DNA of 64,000 bases from Aeromonas enteropelogenes. GTDB lineage: Bacteria; Pseudomonadota; Gammaproteobacteria; Enterobacterales; Aeromonadaceae. The notes below the pieces were generated by a model that saw nothing but the letters and a program-made list of their open reading frames with translations, was not told the DNA's origin and ran no database searches. A program made the translations under genes and the position numbers. Shown one piece after another: positions 1-8,178 of this stretch. Within the stretch, counting starts at the first letter, position 1, and each line of letters starts with the position of its first letter. The stretch is taken from the NCBI RefSeq assembly GCF_000819845.1, contig NZ_CDCG01000037.1, forward strand, positions 62,001 to 126,000. Reading direction: 5' to 3'.

Positions 1-611
1 TCGTTGTTGCCGTAGACATCGGAGACGTCGTCGAATTCACCGACGATGATCCCCATGTCCAGGGTGGTACCACCACAGTCGATCACCAGGGTCTTGGTGA
101 ACTCGTTGCAGCCCGAACCAATCAGGCGGGACAGGGCCGCAGGCAGGCTCTCCGGCATCACCTCGACGCTGACGATATTGAACAGCTCGCCCTTGTTGAG
201 GCTGATGTCACGCATCAGGTTGCGGCGCTTCTTCTCGATCTTCTCTTCATTGCGCTGGCAGTCATCCGGGTTGTAGAACTCGGTGATGGGCAGGGTTACC
301 GTGATGGCCACGTCACAGGGGGTCACGCCGGTCTGCAGCAGGGCATGGTGCACGGAGAGCAGGTTCAGATCGTCGTACTGGTACTCCACGTGAGTCGTTG
401 CCAGCGACTTGTCGGAGGTGGCGTCATAGGTGTACTTGGTGTTGCCTATCTCGTAGTTGTAGATCTTCTTGTCCTTGCGCAATGCGGCACTCTTCCAATC
501 CTTGCGAAAAGAGTTGGGAGAGATGATGGTCTTGAGCACCTTGTTCTCAATCCAGCTCACCTTGACGTTGGTCGAACCATCATCGATGGCCATTTTCATT
601 ACTTCAGACAT
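1..611 (-). CDS. parM: ParM/StbA actin-like plasmid-segregation ATPase (partial)
   Basis: The 5' 203 codons of a minus-strand gene that runs off the left edge. The translation begins MSEVMKMAIDDGSTNVKVSW and matches the start of ParM of plasmid R1: phosphate-1 loop IDDGSTN, then HHALLQTGV, then TLPITEFY, then phosphate-2 loop IDCGGTTLDMG. Family members form ATP-driven filaments that push plasmid copies apart with the adaptor ParR and a centromere. The ATG at 611 is preceded by a weak purine-rich stretch. The neighbours are chromosomal metabolic genes, so its job here is unclear; any ParR-like partner would lie left of the window. Family assignment is firm, function is not. Confidence 0.85.
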   Translation of the reverse strand, partial: MSEVMKMAIDDGSTNVKVSWIENKVLKTIISPNSFRKDWKSAALRKDKKIYNYEIGNTKYTYDATSDKSLATTHVEYQYDDLNLLSVHHALLQTGVTPCDVAITVTLPITEFYNPDDCQRNEEKIEKKRRNLMRDISLNKGELFNIVSVEVMPESLPAALSRLIGSGCNEFTKTLVIDCGGTTLDMGIIVGEFDDVSDVYGNN

Positions 612-641
612 GAGGAAATACCTGTTTTAAAAGCAAATTGA

Positions 642-683
642 GCCCGCTTCCGTTGCCTTTTGCCAGTGGCAAGGGAAGCGGGC
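642..683 (-). terminator. long hairpin between hydrolase gene and parM
   Basis: Arms 642-657 and 668-683 are complementary over 15 of 16 positions (GCCCGCTTCC...TTGCC against GGCAA...GGAAGCGGGC) with a 10-nt loop. On the minus strand it is followed by a T-rich stretch interrupted by other bases. It lies downstream of the hydrolase stop and just upstream of parM, so it may end the moa-mod transcript. A binding site for a ParR-like protein is an alternative. Confidence 0.5.
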
Positions 684-715
684 CAAGACATACACGGCTA
701 AAAAAAGCGACAAGT

Positions 716-1492
716 TTAATGAATTTCTAGAATCCGGTGAAGCAATTGATTGAACCCGGAAGGATCTTCCGCCGGCCAGGCATGATGACCATTGGGGGTG
801 TGAATGGTGGCATTGGGCAGGGCAGCGAACTGCTCAACCCGTCTGGCCAGCGGCAGATAGTCGTGACTGGTGGAGATGATGGCCACCGGCTGCCAGATCT
901 GGCCGAGGCGGGATCGCACCGACCAGCCGGGCAAGGCCTCCAGCAGCGCCTTGTAGACCTTCTTGCGGTTGCGCACGAAACGCAGCCGGAAGGTGTGGCG
1001 CACCTGGGCGAGATCCGGACCGGGAAAGAGCTCCCGCCCCAGCCACCAGGCCAGCGGCCGCATGCCGAACCAGCGCAACCACTTCAGGCGCTGGGCGTAA
1101 CGCTCCTGCTCTTTCGGCGTATCCAGCAAAAACTCGCTAAAGCCGTTGACCAGTACCAGACCGCTCACCTTGTCGGGCCGTTGCAGCGCCAGCTCCAGCG
1201 CCACCATGGCCCCCAGGGAGAGCCCCACCACCCAGGCAGGCCCAGGCTGTGCATCGAGCCATGCCACCACGTCGGCCGCCAGGGTGGGCACGTCAAACGG
1301 CCCCTCCTGCATGCTCTGGCCGTGACCGCGCAGATCGATGGCCACGACCCGATAGCGTTCGGAAAAACGCTCCATCTGCGCCTGCCAGTCCAGGCTGGAG
1401 GAGCCCAGCCCATGCAGCAGCAACAACAAGGGCCCCTCCCCCGCACTGCGCAGGGCCAGGCCGTTGAATTTGATTACCTGATTGCGACGCAT
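716..1492 (-). CDS. alpha/beta-hydrolase fold protein
   Basis: A 258-residue alpha/beta hydrolase. Visible are the oxyanion-hole segment LLLLHGLGSSSLDW, the nucleophile elbow VVGLSLGAMVAL (GxSxG) and a late catalytic His in NGHHAWPAEDP. The ATG at 1492 was chosen because it begins the conserved beta-strand MRRNQVIKFNGLALRS; an in-frame start at 1591 would overlap modC and add a non-conserved tail. It is the last gene of the moa-mod run, 88 nt after modC. BioH/YbfF-like esterases are the nearest general class, but the substrate cannot be told and a link to molybdenum is only positional. Confidence 0.8.
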   Translation of the reverse strand: MRRNQVIKFNGLALRSAGEGPLLLLLHGLGSSSLDWQAQMERFSERYRVVAIDLRGHGQSMQEGPFDVPTLAADVVAWLDAQPGPAWVVGLSLGAMVALELALQRPDKVSGLVLVNGFSEFLLDTPKEQERYAQRLKWLRWFGMRPLAWWLGRELFPGPDLAQVRHTFRLRFVRNRKKVYKALLEALPGWSVRSRLGQIWQPVAIISTSHDYLPLARRVEQFAALPNATIHTPNGHHAWPAEDPSGFNQLLHRILEIH

Positions 1493-1580
1493 CCGTCTGT
1501 TGCCTCTCGACTCATCCCCTGATGCCTGTCCGTTTTCATCACACCCTTGGCATAACACAGTGCGACCACCAACCAGACCG

Positions 1581-2636
1581 TCACCCTTCACTGACCAAAC
1601 TGACCGCCTTGATATAAGCGTATATTCGCTGATCCGGTTCCAGCGCCAGCCGGTTTGCCGAGCGGCTGGTGATCCGGGCCAGCAGTATCTGCTCCCCCAG
1701 CGCCAACTGCAACAGGGTCTGGCCGGGGCGCACTTCGCGCAGCGCCAGCAGGCGGGTAACCAGGCAGTTGGAGAGACTGGAGTACTCGATGGGGGCGGTG
1801 GCGATCACCACGTCCCGTCCCGCCACCTTGATCTGCAACGGGCCAACCTCGTCCGGCGCATGAGACATGGTGACCCTCAGGGTCTGCTCCCCCAGTTGCA
1901 GGGTTGCCATCTGCTCGTCGTCATCGTAGTGGGCCAGAGTGGCATCGAGCATGACACCTGCATCGTCGCGACTGGCGAGCGACAGATCGGTGCGGGCGAA
2001 GATCTCGCTCGGCCGGCCCTGCGCCTCCACCTTGCCCCCCTCCAGCAACACCAGCTGATCACACAAGAGGCTCACCTCCTCCATGGCATGGCTGACGAAG
2101 ATCATCGGGATGCCGCTCTCTCGCTGCAGCCCCTTGAGCACATGGGCCTGATGGATGCGGCTGCGCCGATCCAGCGCCGAGAAGGGCTCGTCGAGCAGCA
2201 GCAAATCGGGCTCGGCCAAGAGCGCCCGCCCGAGCGCCACCCGCTGGCGCTGGCCACCGGAAAGCGCATGGGCCGGCTGACTAAGCAGCTCGGCAAACCC
2301 GAGCCGCTCGGCAAGCACCTGAGGTTGCCAGCGGCCACGCCCCTTGCGCGCCGCCAGTTGCAAGTTGCCCAGCACTGTCATATGGGGAAAGAGTCGCGAG
2401 TCCTGAAACACCAGGCCGATACGACGCATCTCGGGCAGCAGGGGAGCCAGCTCGTGTCCTCGCCAGTGCAGGCGGTCGCACGGCTGGCGATCCAGCCCGG
2501 CAATAATCCGCAGCAAGGTACTCTTGCCACAGCCGGAAGGACCGAACAGACCGAGGATCCCCCCCAGTTCGAGAGCGAGTTCGCAGTCAAGGGTAAAGGG
2601 GCCGAAGGCACGGCGAGCTTTGAATTGCAGGCTCAT
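1581..2636 (-). CDS. modC: molybdate ABC transporter ATP-binding protein ModC
   Basis: ATPase that powers molybdate import through ModB at the inner membrane. Walker A GPSGCGKST lies near residue 35, signature LSGGQRQRVALGRAL near 125, Walker B LLLLDEPFSALD near 145 and the H-loop in VSHAMEEV. After about residue 290 comes a Mop/TOBE-type oxyanion-binding domain, as is usual for the 350-residue ModC family. The start codon overlaps the modB stop (ATGA). The arrangement modA-modB-modC is the standard one. Confidence 0.96.
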   Translation of the reverse strand: MSLQFKARRAFGPFTLDCELALELGGILGLFGPSGCGKSTLLRIIAGLDRQPCDRLHWRGHELAPLLPEMRRIGLVFQDSRLFPHMTVLGNLQLAARKGRGRWQPQVLAERLGFAELLSQPAHALSGGQRQRVALGRALLAEPDLLLLDEPFSALDRRSRIHQAHVLKGLQRESGIPMIFVSHAMEEVSLLCDQLVLLEGGKVEAQGRPSEIFARTDLSLASRDDAGVMLDATLAHYDDDEQMATLQLGEQTLRVTMSHAPDEVGPLQIKVAGRDVVIATAPIEYSSLSNCLVTRLLALREVRPGQTLLQLALGEQILLARITSRSANRLALEPDQRIYAYIKAVSLVSEG

Positions 2637-3313
2637 CCAAACAGTCTCCGCTGACGGCGCTGCAGCACCCCGTACACCAATACCAGCATCACCAGGGAGA
2701 AACCCATCAGCCCGCCCGCCAGATAGTGGGCGTTCTGGTAGTCCATCGCCTCCACATGGTCGAACAGGGCGATGGAGAGCACCTGAGTTTCACCGGGTAT
2801 GTTGCCCCCTATCATCAACACCACGCCGAACTCCCCCAGGGTGTGGGCAAAGCCGAGCGCCGCCGCCATCACGAAGCTGGGCAGCGTCATCGGCAAGATG
2901 ATCTGGAAGAAGCGCTCCCAGGGCCCCAGCCCCAAGGTGGCGGCAGCCTCCAGCTCCTTGTTGCCCATATTGACGAAGGCGGAGGTAAGCGGTTGCACCA
3001 CGAAGGGGAGCGAGTAGAGAATGGACGCGAACAACAGGCCGGTAAAGCTGAAGGCAAGTGGTGCCCCGAAGGTGTGGCGCCACCAGGCCCCCAGCCCGTA
3101 TTCGGGGGAGAAGGCGAGCAGCAGATAAAAACCGAGCACGGTCGGCGGCAGCACCAGCGGCAGGGCCACCAGCGCTTCCACCAGGGGGCGCAACCGGTTC
3201 TGGCTGCGCGACAGCCACCAGGCCAGCGGCGGCGACAGCAAAAGCAAGATGCCCGTGGTGCTGGCCGCCAGTTTCAGGGTCAGCCAGACCGCCTGCAGAT
3301 CCCCTTCACTCAT
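2633..3313 (-). CDS. modB: molybdate ABC transporter permease ModB
   Basis: Inner-membrane channel of the molybdate importer, 226 residues with about five hydrophobic segments. The permease EAA loop is visible as ELEAAATLGLGPWERFFQII, followed by LPMTLPSFVMA. The start at 3313 (ATG, MSEGDLQAVWLTLKLA) aligns with the E. coli ModB N terminus; an upstream GTG at 3322 is also possible. Its 3' end overlaps modC by 4 nt. Confidence 0.95.
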   Translation of the reverse strand: MSEGDLQAVWLTLKLAASTTGILLLLSPPLAWWLSRSQNRLRPLVEALVALPLVLPPTVLGFYLLLAFSPEYGLGAWWRHTFGAPLAFSFTGLLFASILYSLPFVVQPLTSAFVNMGNKELEAAATLGLGPWERFFQIILPMTLPSFVMAAALGFAHTLGEFGVVLMIGGNIPGETQVLSIALFDHVEAMDYQNAHYLAGGLMGFSLVMLVLVYGVLQRRQRRLFG

Positions 3314-3334
3314 GAATGACACTCGTCATGAATA

Positions 3335-4060
3335 TCAAGGCAGGGCATAACCCGCCTCCTTGATGGTGTTCTGACCCGGCCCCTTGAGCCAGGCGACCAG
3401 AGCATCCACGGCCTCACCTTTTTTGAGCACCAGCCCCTGCTGCTCGATGGCAGGATAGAGGTTCTGTGGCACAGCCCAGGCTTCGCCGGTTTTGCCCGCT
3501 TCAACCAGGTTGGCCCAGGCGACAAAACCCATCTCCGCATTGCCGGTGTCGACAAACTGCCAGGTCTGGCTGATGTTGGCCCCGGTCAGCACCCGGTACT
3601 GCTTGGGATCGATCTTGAGACTCTCGAGGGTCGCCATGGCGGCGGCGCCATAGGGAGCGGTACGCGGGTTGGCGATGGCCAGGTTACCCTGCCAGGCGCG
3701 AAGCTGAGCCTCATCCGGTGCGGGGCCTCCCTTCTTCCACAGCCCCAGCTGGCCAATGGCGTAGGTGAAGCGCTCGCTGCCCTTGCCCTCTTTCTCCAGC
3801 TTCTGCGGGGTGGCCACGTCAGCGGAGAGGAAGAGATCGAACGGTGCACCATGGCTTATCTGGGTGTAGAGCACGCCGGTTGCGGCGGAAGAGATGGTCA
3901 CCTGGTGGCCGGTCTTGGCGGTGAACTCCTGGCCAATACGCTCCAGTGTGCCCTTGAAGTTGGCGGCTACGGCCACCTTCACCTCGTCGGCCTGCACCTC
4001 GGCACTGTGCAGCGCACCGGCACAGACTCCCAACACCAATACAGATAACAGCGGTTTCAT
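3335..4060 (-). CDS. modA: periplasmic molybdate-binding protein ModA
   Basis: Captures molybdate (and tungstate) in the periplasm and delivers it to ModBC. The 241-residue protein has a signal peptide (MKPLLSVLVLGVCAGALHS, probable cleavage after QA) and then DEVKVAVAANFKGTLERI, the typical start of the mature binding protein. The serine of SSAATGVLYTQI and the segment TAPYGAAAM are family hallmarks of the oxyanion pocket. The ATG at 4060 follows an AGGAGG ribosome-binding site. It lies 67 nt after moaE, so it is probably cotranscribed with the Moco genes. Confidence 0.95.
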   Translation of the reverse strand: MKPLLSVLVLGVCAGALHSAEVQADEVKVAVAANFKGTLERIGQEFTAKTGHQVTISSAATGVLYTQISHGAPFDLFLSADVATPQKLEKEGKGSERFTYAIGQLGLWKKGGPAPDEAQLRAWQGNLAIANPRTAPYGAAAMATLESLKIDPKQYRVLTGANISQTWQFVDTGNAEMGFVAWANLVEAGKTGEAWAVPQNLYPAIEQQGLVLKKGEAVDALVAWLKGPGQNTIKEAGYALP

Positions 4061-4127
4061 TTCTTTCCTCCTGATGCGGGTCTGGCATGGCCCGGCCCGG
4101 AAATAGGAGCCATGGTTCTCGGCGAAC

Positions 4128-4622
4128 CTACTCCTCTCGTTGCGACCCGGGCTGCTGCCAGCGGGCGGCGGCCGCATTGTCGCTCTCTTTCGCGTCTACC
4201 CAGCGCTTGACTCCGTCAGCGGTCAGCTCTTTTTTCCAGAAGGGCGCGCGCGTTTTCAGAAAATCCATGATGAAGTGACAGGCATCGAAGGCCGCCTCGC
4301 GATGGGCACTGCTCACCGCCACCAACACGATTTGATCGCCCAGCATCAGCTCGCCGATGCGGTGGATGAGGGTGCACTCCTGCAAGGGCCAGCGGCTGCG
4401 CGCTTCGGCCACGATCTCGATCAGCGCCTTCTCGGTCATGCCGGGATAGTGCTCGAGGGCCAGCCCCTTGACCTCCTCCCCCTGATTGAAATCACGCACC
4501 TTGCCCACGAAGGTGACGATGGCGCCGGTATCGGCGCGAGTGGCGAGGCGGGCATACTCATCGGCCAGCGAAAAATCGGCCTGCTGGACCAGGATGCGAT
4601 CCGTGGTGCTTGTCTGGCTCAT
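4128..4622 (-). CDS. moaE: molybdopterin synthase catalytic subunit MoaE
   Basis: The large subunit of MPT synthase, which inserts two sulfurs carried by MoaD thiocarboxylate into cPMP. The 164-residue sequence shows GAIVTFVGKVRDFNQGE near the N terminus, LEHYPGMTEKAL, IHRIGELMLGDQIVLVAVSSAHR and the lysine-rich active-site segment RAPFWKKEL. All are family hallmarks. The ATG follows by one base the stop of an inserted 31-codon ORF that carries a second MoaD-like tail. Confidence 0.96.
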   Translation of the reverse strand: MSQTSTTDRILVQQADFSLADEYARLATRADTGAIVTFVGKVRDFNQGEEVKGLALEHYPGMTEKALIEIVAEARSRWPLQECTLIHRIGELMLGDQIVLVAVSSAHREAAFDACHFIMDFLKTRAPFWKKELTADGVKRWVDAKESDNAAAARWQQPGSQREE

Positions 4623-4623
4623 G

Positions 4624-4719
4624 TCAGCCTCCGGTCGTTACGGGAAGGAGAGGGAAGAAGGCCACTTCGTCGCCACCGCACAGCCCAGTGATGCGATCCA
4701 CTGTCATTATCTCGCGCAT
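4624..4719 (-). CDS. 31-residue ORF carrying a duplicated MoaD C-terminal tail
   Basis: Between moaD and moaE lies a short ORF whose C-terminal half reads [16 protein letters not shown], a near copy of the MoaD tail [13 protein letters not shown] that ends the gene just upstream. The first 15 residues (MREIMTVDRITGLCG) do not resemble MoaD. Its ATG lies two bases after the moaD stop, and its TGA is one base before the moaE ATG, so it is positioned for translational coupling. It may be the scar of a tandem duplication of the moaD 3' end. If translated it would present the C-terminal Gly-Gly that MPT synthase and MoeB recognise. Confidence 0.5.
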   Translation of the reverse strand: MREIMTVDRITGLCGGDEVAFFPLLPVTTGG

Positions 4720-4721
4720 CC

Positions 4722-4967
4722 TTAACCTCCGGTCACGGGGGGGAAGAAGGCCACTTCATCACCATCGTGAAGTTCGGTGGCAAGGGGCACCAGAGTCTGG
4801 TTGACCGCCACCAGCAGCTTGCCCTCCTCCAGCGCCAGCGCCCACTTGTCACCGCGTTCGCACAGGGCGGCGCGAAGTGCCTCGGCAGTGGCATAGTCGC
4901 AGGGCAGGGTCAGCCCGTCACACGCCACCAGCTCCCTGACCTGGGCAAAAAACAGTACCTTGATCAT
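4722..4967 (-). CDS. moaD: molybdopterin synthase sulfur carrier MoaD
   Basis: Ubiquitin-fold sulfur carrier, 81 residues. It begins [17 protein letters not shown] and ends FFPPVTGG; the terminal Gly-Gly is adenylated by MoeB and then thiocarboxylated to feed MoaE. The start overlaps the moaC stop by 4 nt. The length is normal for the family. Its 3' end has been duplicated downstream. Confidence 0.95.
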   Translation of the reverse strand: MIKVLFFAQVRELVACDGLTLPCDYATAEALRAALCERGDKWALALEEGKLLVAVNQTLVPLATELHDGDEVAFFPPVTGG

Positions 4968-5458
4968 GCCTGCTCTCCTCTGTTGTCACCGACCTGGAAG
5001 TGGCCGGATTTGCCACCCCGTTTCTCCACCAGGCGAACCTGCTCGATCACCATGTCTTTTTGTACCGCCTTGCACATGTCGTAAATGGTGAGGGCCGCTA
5101 CCGACGCGGCGGTAAGCGCTTCCATCTCTACCCCCGTCTTGCCGGCGAGTTTGCACAGGGTGCGGATATGCACCCGGTTCTGCTCGGGCAGCGGAGCAAT
5201 CTCTACCTCTACCTTGGTGAGCGCCAGTGGGTGGCAAAGGGGGATCAGATCCGAGGTTTTCTTGGCCGCCATGATGCCGGCGATGCGGGCGGTGGCGAAC
5301 ACATCCCCCTTGTGGTGCTGGCCGCTCAGGATCAGGGTCAGGGTCTCGGGGGCCATGGCCACAAACGCCTCGGCGCGCGCCTCACGCTCGGTGACCTGCT
5401 TGTCGGTCACGTCCACCATGTGGGCTTCGCCGCTTTGGTTGAGATGGGTCAGGTTCAT
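4964..5458 (-). CDS. moaC: cyclic pyranopterin monophosphate synthase MoaC
   Basis: Converts the 8-oxo-GTP-derived product of MoaA into cPMP. The 164-residue sequence from [20 protein letters not shown] shows the family segments [48 protein letters not shown] and MCKAVQKDM. The ATG at 5458 was chosen because it matches the usual MoaC N terminus; an upstream in-frame ATG at 5551 would intrude into moaB. It sits 23 nt after moaB. Confidence 0.96.
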   Translation of the reverse strand: MNLTHLNQSGEAHMVDVTDKQVTEREARAEAFVAMAPETLTLILSGQHHKGDVFATARIAGIMAAKKTSDLIPLCHPLALTKVEVEIAPLPEQNRVHIRTLCKLAGKTGVEMEALTAASVAALTIYDMCKAVQKDMVIEQVRLVEKRGGKSGHFQVGDNRGEQA

Positions 5459-5481
5459 CACTATCCCTTTCATGCAGGTGT

Positions 5482-5988
5482 TCAAAGATGGGAGACAAAA
5501 TTGCACGGCTTGGTGCGGGCATCGAGCTGATCGCGGATAAGCTTCTCCCACCCCAGGCGGCAGGCACCGGTCGAACCGGGCAGGCAGCAGATCAGGGTGC
5601 GATTGGCCAACCCGGCGAGGGCGCGGCTCTGCATGGCAGAGCCCTTGATCTCGGCAAACGAGAGCTGGCGAAACAACTCGCCAAAACCTTTGACGGTGCG
5701 GTCGAACAGCACGCCGACCGCTTCAGGCACCCGGTTCTGATCGTTAAAACCGGTGCCACCATTGACCAGTACCACCTGGATGCCCTCGTCGGCAATCCAC
5801 TGGCTGACCCGGGAGCGGATCTGATAGAGATCGTCGGCAAGCAGCGCCCGATCGGCCAGCTGATGCCCCGCCTCGCTCAGCGCCGACACCAGGTAGTCAC
5901 CCGAGCTGTCTTCGGCGGCGGTGCGGCTGTTGGAGACCGTCAGCACGGCGATCTTGAGGGGAATAAATTCGTTATGTTTCTGTCCCAT
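5482..5988 (-). CDS. moaB: molybdenum cofactor biosynthesis protein MoaB
   Basis: A 168-residue MoaB/Mog-fold protein. Visible are [40 protein letters not shown] (the GGTG nucleotide/MPT site), [17 protein letters not shown] and [17 protein letters not shown]. MoaB-like proteins bind or adenylylate molybdopterin; in E. coli the role of MoaB is dispensable. The ATG at 5988 follows AGGAG. It is the first gene of the moaB-C-D-E-modABC run. moaA is absent here and is encoded separately at 12486-13466. Confidence 0.95.
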   Translation of the reverse strand: MGQKHNEFIPLKIAVLTVSNSRTAAEDSSGDYLVSALSEAGHQLADRALLADDLYQIRSRVSQWIADEGIQVVLVNGGTGFNDQNRVPEAVGVLFDRTVKGFGELFRQLSFAEIKGSAMQSRALAGLANRTLICCLPGSTGACRLGWEKLIRDQLDARTKPCNFVSHL

Positions 5989-6009
5989 CGGGCAGCTCCT
6001 GTTAGCTAT

Positions 6010-6125
6010 AAACCGTGAGAAATATGAGAAAAGGGCAAGGAGCCCGGGGCAGTCTCCCCTGGGATGTTGACGGGAACAACCAGGTTCAGTCACCAGCACT
6101 TGTTCACTCGGGATCCTGCACGGTG
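6010..6125 (-). promoter_or_regulatory. structured moaB leader; possible Moco riboswitch or attenuator
   Basis: Immediately upstream of moaB the transcript can fold into a GC-rich hairpin (6043-6063; GGGG, loop AGACTG, CCCC, extended by CCC/GGG). Alternatively it can form a hairpin pairing CCTGG (6080-6084) with CCAGG (6058-6062), plus GTTG with CAAC. The two share bases 6058-6063, so they exclude each other. In E. coli the moa operon is controlled by the Moco RNA motif. I cannot match the consensus from memory, so the riboswitch call rests on position and alternative folding only. Confidence 0.4.
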
Positions 6126-6201
6126 GGCTGATTCTATCAAAGGTTTCACTGGATATGGGTCTAAAGGGTTCACAAAACCGTCCTTTACCCCACTGGTTGG
6201 C

Positions 6202-6238
6202 AAAAAAAGACGCAGGCCGGATAAATCCGGCCTGCGTC
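6202..6238 (-). terminator. rho-independent terminator of the nap operon
   Basis: A perfect 13-bp stem (6209-6221 with 6226-6238, loop TAAA) is followed on the minus strand by seven T. It starts 8 nt after the napC stop and separates nap transcription from the moaB leader. Confidence 0.95.
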
Positions 6239-6245
6239 TTGTGGG

Positions 6246-6836
6246 TTAGAAACCCTTCACCCCTGTCATGTCCGGGAGCTGGTGCGCTATCCCCTTGTGA
6301 CAGTCGATACAGGTATTCTCGCCACTGGCCAGGTTGGTCGAGTGCATCTTGGCAGCGCGCTGCCCTTGCAGGGAGAAGTCCATGTATTCGAAGTTGTGAC
6401 AGTTACGGCACTCTCTCGAATCCGTATCCTTCATCCGTTTCCACTCCCGCTCGGCCATCTCGCGTCTGTGACTCTCGAACTTCTCGCGGGTGTCCACCTT
6501 GCCGGTGAGCTTGCCCCACAGTTCTTTGGACGCCTGCACCTTGCGAATGATCTTGTAGGTCCACTCATGGGGCACGTGGCAATCCGGGCAACTGGCGCGC
6601 ACGCCGGAACGGTTGGCATAGTGGATGGTGTCACGGTACTCCACGTAGACGTTGTCGCGCATCTCGTGGCAACTGGTACAGAAGGCTTCGGTGTTGGAAG
6701 CTTCCATGGCAGTGTTGAAGCCACCCCAGAAGATGACCCCGCCAAAGAAACCCATCATCAGCAGCACCCAGAGGGCGGCCTTCGAGGGAGACTTGAAGGT
6801 GGTCCACAGTCGCTGCAAAAAACCGGGTAATTTCAT
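6246..6836 (-). CDS. napC: tetraheme cytochrome c NapC
   Basis: Membrane-anchored quinol dehydrogenase that passes electrons from the quinol pool to NapB/NapA. The 196-residue protein has one N-terminal membrane segment (about residues 20-42, [18 protein letters not shown]) and four CxxCH heme sites: CTSCH, CPDCH, CRNCH and CIDCH. The length is usual for NapC/NirT proteins. It is the last gene of the operon, with an AGGAG site before the ATG. Confidence 0.97.
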   Translation of the reverse strand: MKLPGFLQRLWTTFKSPSKAALWVLLMMGFFGGVIFWGGFNTAMEASNTEAFCTSCHEMRDNVYVEYRDTIHYANRSGVRASCPDCHVPHEWTYKIIRKVQASKELWGKLTGKVDTREKFESHRREMAEREWKRMKDTDSRECRNCHNFEYMDFSLQGQRAAKMHSTNLASGENTCIDCHKGIAHQLPDMTGVKGF

Positions 6837-6847
6837 CTATGGGCTCC

Positions 6848-7303
6848 TCAGTTCAGGGCTTCAACCGGCTTGAAGGTATTCTCCACCAGCGGCTTGGCAT
6901 CGGCTTGCGGTACGTGGCACTGCAGGCAGAAGTAGCGACGCGGGGAGACTTCACCCAACGTGCTGCCATCACGGGTCTCGAAATGGGTCGGGCTAATCTT
7001 GGGCGCCTTCATCCTGGTGGCATTCTTGAAGCTGTGGCACGCCAGGCACTTGTTGACCTTGTTATCCACCTCGTAGTTGCGGATATCGTGGGGGATCAGC
7101 GGCGGCTGATGGATATATTGGCGATCATAGCTGTCGCCATCCTTGCGAAAGTTCTTCAAGGGGGCCGGCGCCGCCTCGGTCACCAGATCGGTAGACCCCC
7201 GCTCAGACTTGATCCCCCCGGTGCTGTTGGTGATCTCGGAGGTGGCAGCCATCAAGGAACCCGCCATCAGGCAGGCCAGCATTGCTCCAATCAGCTTTTT
7301 CAT
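6848..7303 (-). CDS. napB: diheme cytochrome c NapB, nitrate reductase small subunit
   Basis: Periplasmic electron-transfer subunit that docks on NapA. It has a cleavable signal ([20 protein letters not shown]) and two heme-binding sites, CLACH and CLQCH. The PPLIPHDIRNYEVDNKVNKC segment is typical of the family. The 151-residue length is normal. The ATG overlaps the napH stop by one base (TAATG). Confidence 0.97.
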   Translation of the reverse strand: MKKLIGAMLACLMAGSLMAATSEITNSTGGIKSERGSTDLVTEAAPAPLKNFRKDGDSYDRQYIHQPPLIPHDIRNYEVDNKVNKCLACHSFKNATRMKAPKISPTHFETRDGSTLGEVSPRRYFCLQCHVPQADAKPLVENTFKPVEALN

Positions 7304-8178
7304 TAGTTATTCTCCAATGTTTTTTCTGCCTTGACGGCAAAACCTACTTTGATTTCAAAAACATGCTCCGCGCAGACATCGATGCAACGGCCGCAGTTGG
7401 TACATTCCTGAGCCACTATCAGGGGCCCGTGACCGCGCTTGGCGCCATGAACCGGCCCGCGCAGGATGGGGCGCTCGGGACAGACTGCATAACAATCCAT
7501 GCAGTTGCTGCAACGCTCGCGCCCCGAGGCTGCAATCTTGATAAAACCGACACGGTTCACCAGGGCGTAGAAGGCCCCGACCGGGCAGAGGTGACCACAC
7601 CAGCCGCGCTCCACCACGAACAGATCGAACAGAAACAGCACCGCCAGCAGCATCCACCCCGCCCCCATGCCAAACAGCAGGCCACGCAGGGCAAGCGATA
7701 CCGGGTTGACCAGCTCCCACACCAGTACGCCGGCGATGGCTGGCGCCACCAGTACCATGGCCAGCAGCCAGTAGCGGGTATTGCGGCTGAACTGGCCATT
7801 GCCCTTGAGACCGAGCCGGGCTCGCAGCCAGGCGGCGGCATCCGTGATGAGGTTGACCGGACAGACCCAGGAGCAGAACACCCGCCCCCCGACCAGCCAG
7901 TACCCCAGCAGCACGATGGCCGCTCCCAGCCACAGGGTGGTGATGGGCCAGTGACCCGCCGCTACTGACTGCAGCAGGGTGAGGGGATCCGTCAAGGGAA
8001 CCGTCTCCAGCAGCAATGAGCTGGAGAGGTTGCCCTTCAAGATCCACACGCCGGCCAGCGGCCCTAGCAGAAACAGCCCCAACACGCTGAACTGGCTCAA
8101 GCGACGCAGCAGCAGGAAGCGGTGTGACCGCCACCAGCCGAGGCGCGCCCGTGCCTCTTGTCCCGGATAACGGCTCAT
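7303..8178 (-). CDS. napH: quinol dehydrogenase membrane component NapH
   Basis: Polytopic ferredoxin-type protein, 291 residues with about four membrane helices, that forms with NapG a second quinol-oxidising route to NapA. Two C-terminal [4Fe-4S] motifs, [12 protein letters not shown] and [11 protein letters not shown], lie near residues 220-270. A membrane-proximal [10 protein letters not shown] pair of cysteines is also typical. The start overlaps the napG stop by 4 nt. Confidence 0.96.
   Translation of the reverse strand: MSRYPGQEARARLGWWRSHRFLLLRRLSQFSVLGLFLLGPLAGVWILKGNLSSSLLLETVPLTDPLTLLQSVAAGHWPITTLWLGAAIVLLGYWLVGGRVFCSWVCPVNLITDAAAWLRARLGLKGNGQFSRNTRYWLLAMVLVAPAIAGVLVWELVNPVSLALRGLLFGMGAGWMLLAVLFLFDLFVVERGWCGHLCPVGAFYALVNRVGFIKIAASGRERCSNCMDCYAVCPERPILRGPVHGAKRGHGPLIVAQECTNCGRCIDVCAEHVFEIKVGFAVKAEKTLENN

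Noticed and set aside
1493-1591. Longer N terminus for the alpha/beta hydrolase
   Set aside because: It would overlap modC, lacks a ribosome-binding site and adds residues without any hydrolase pattern.
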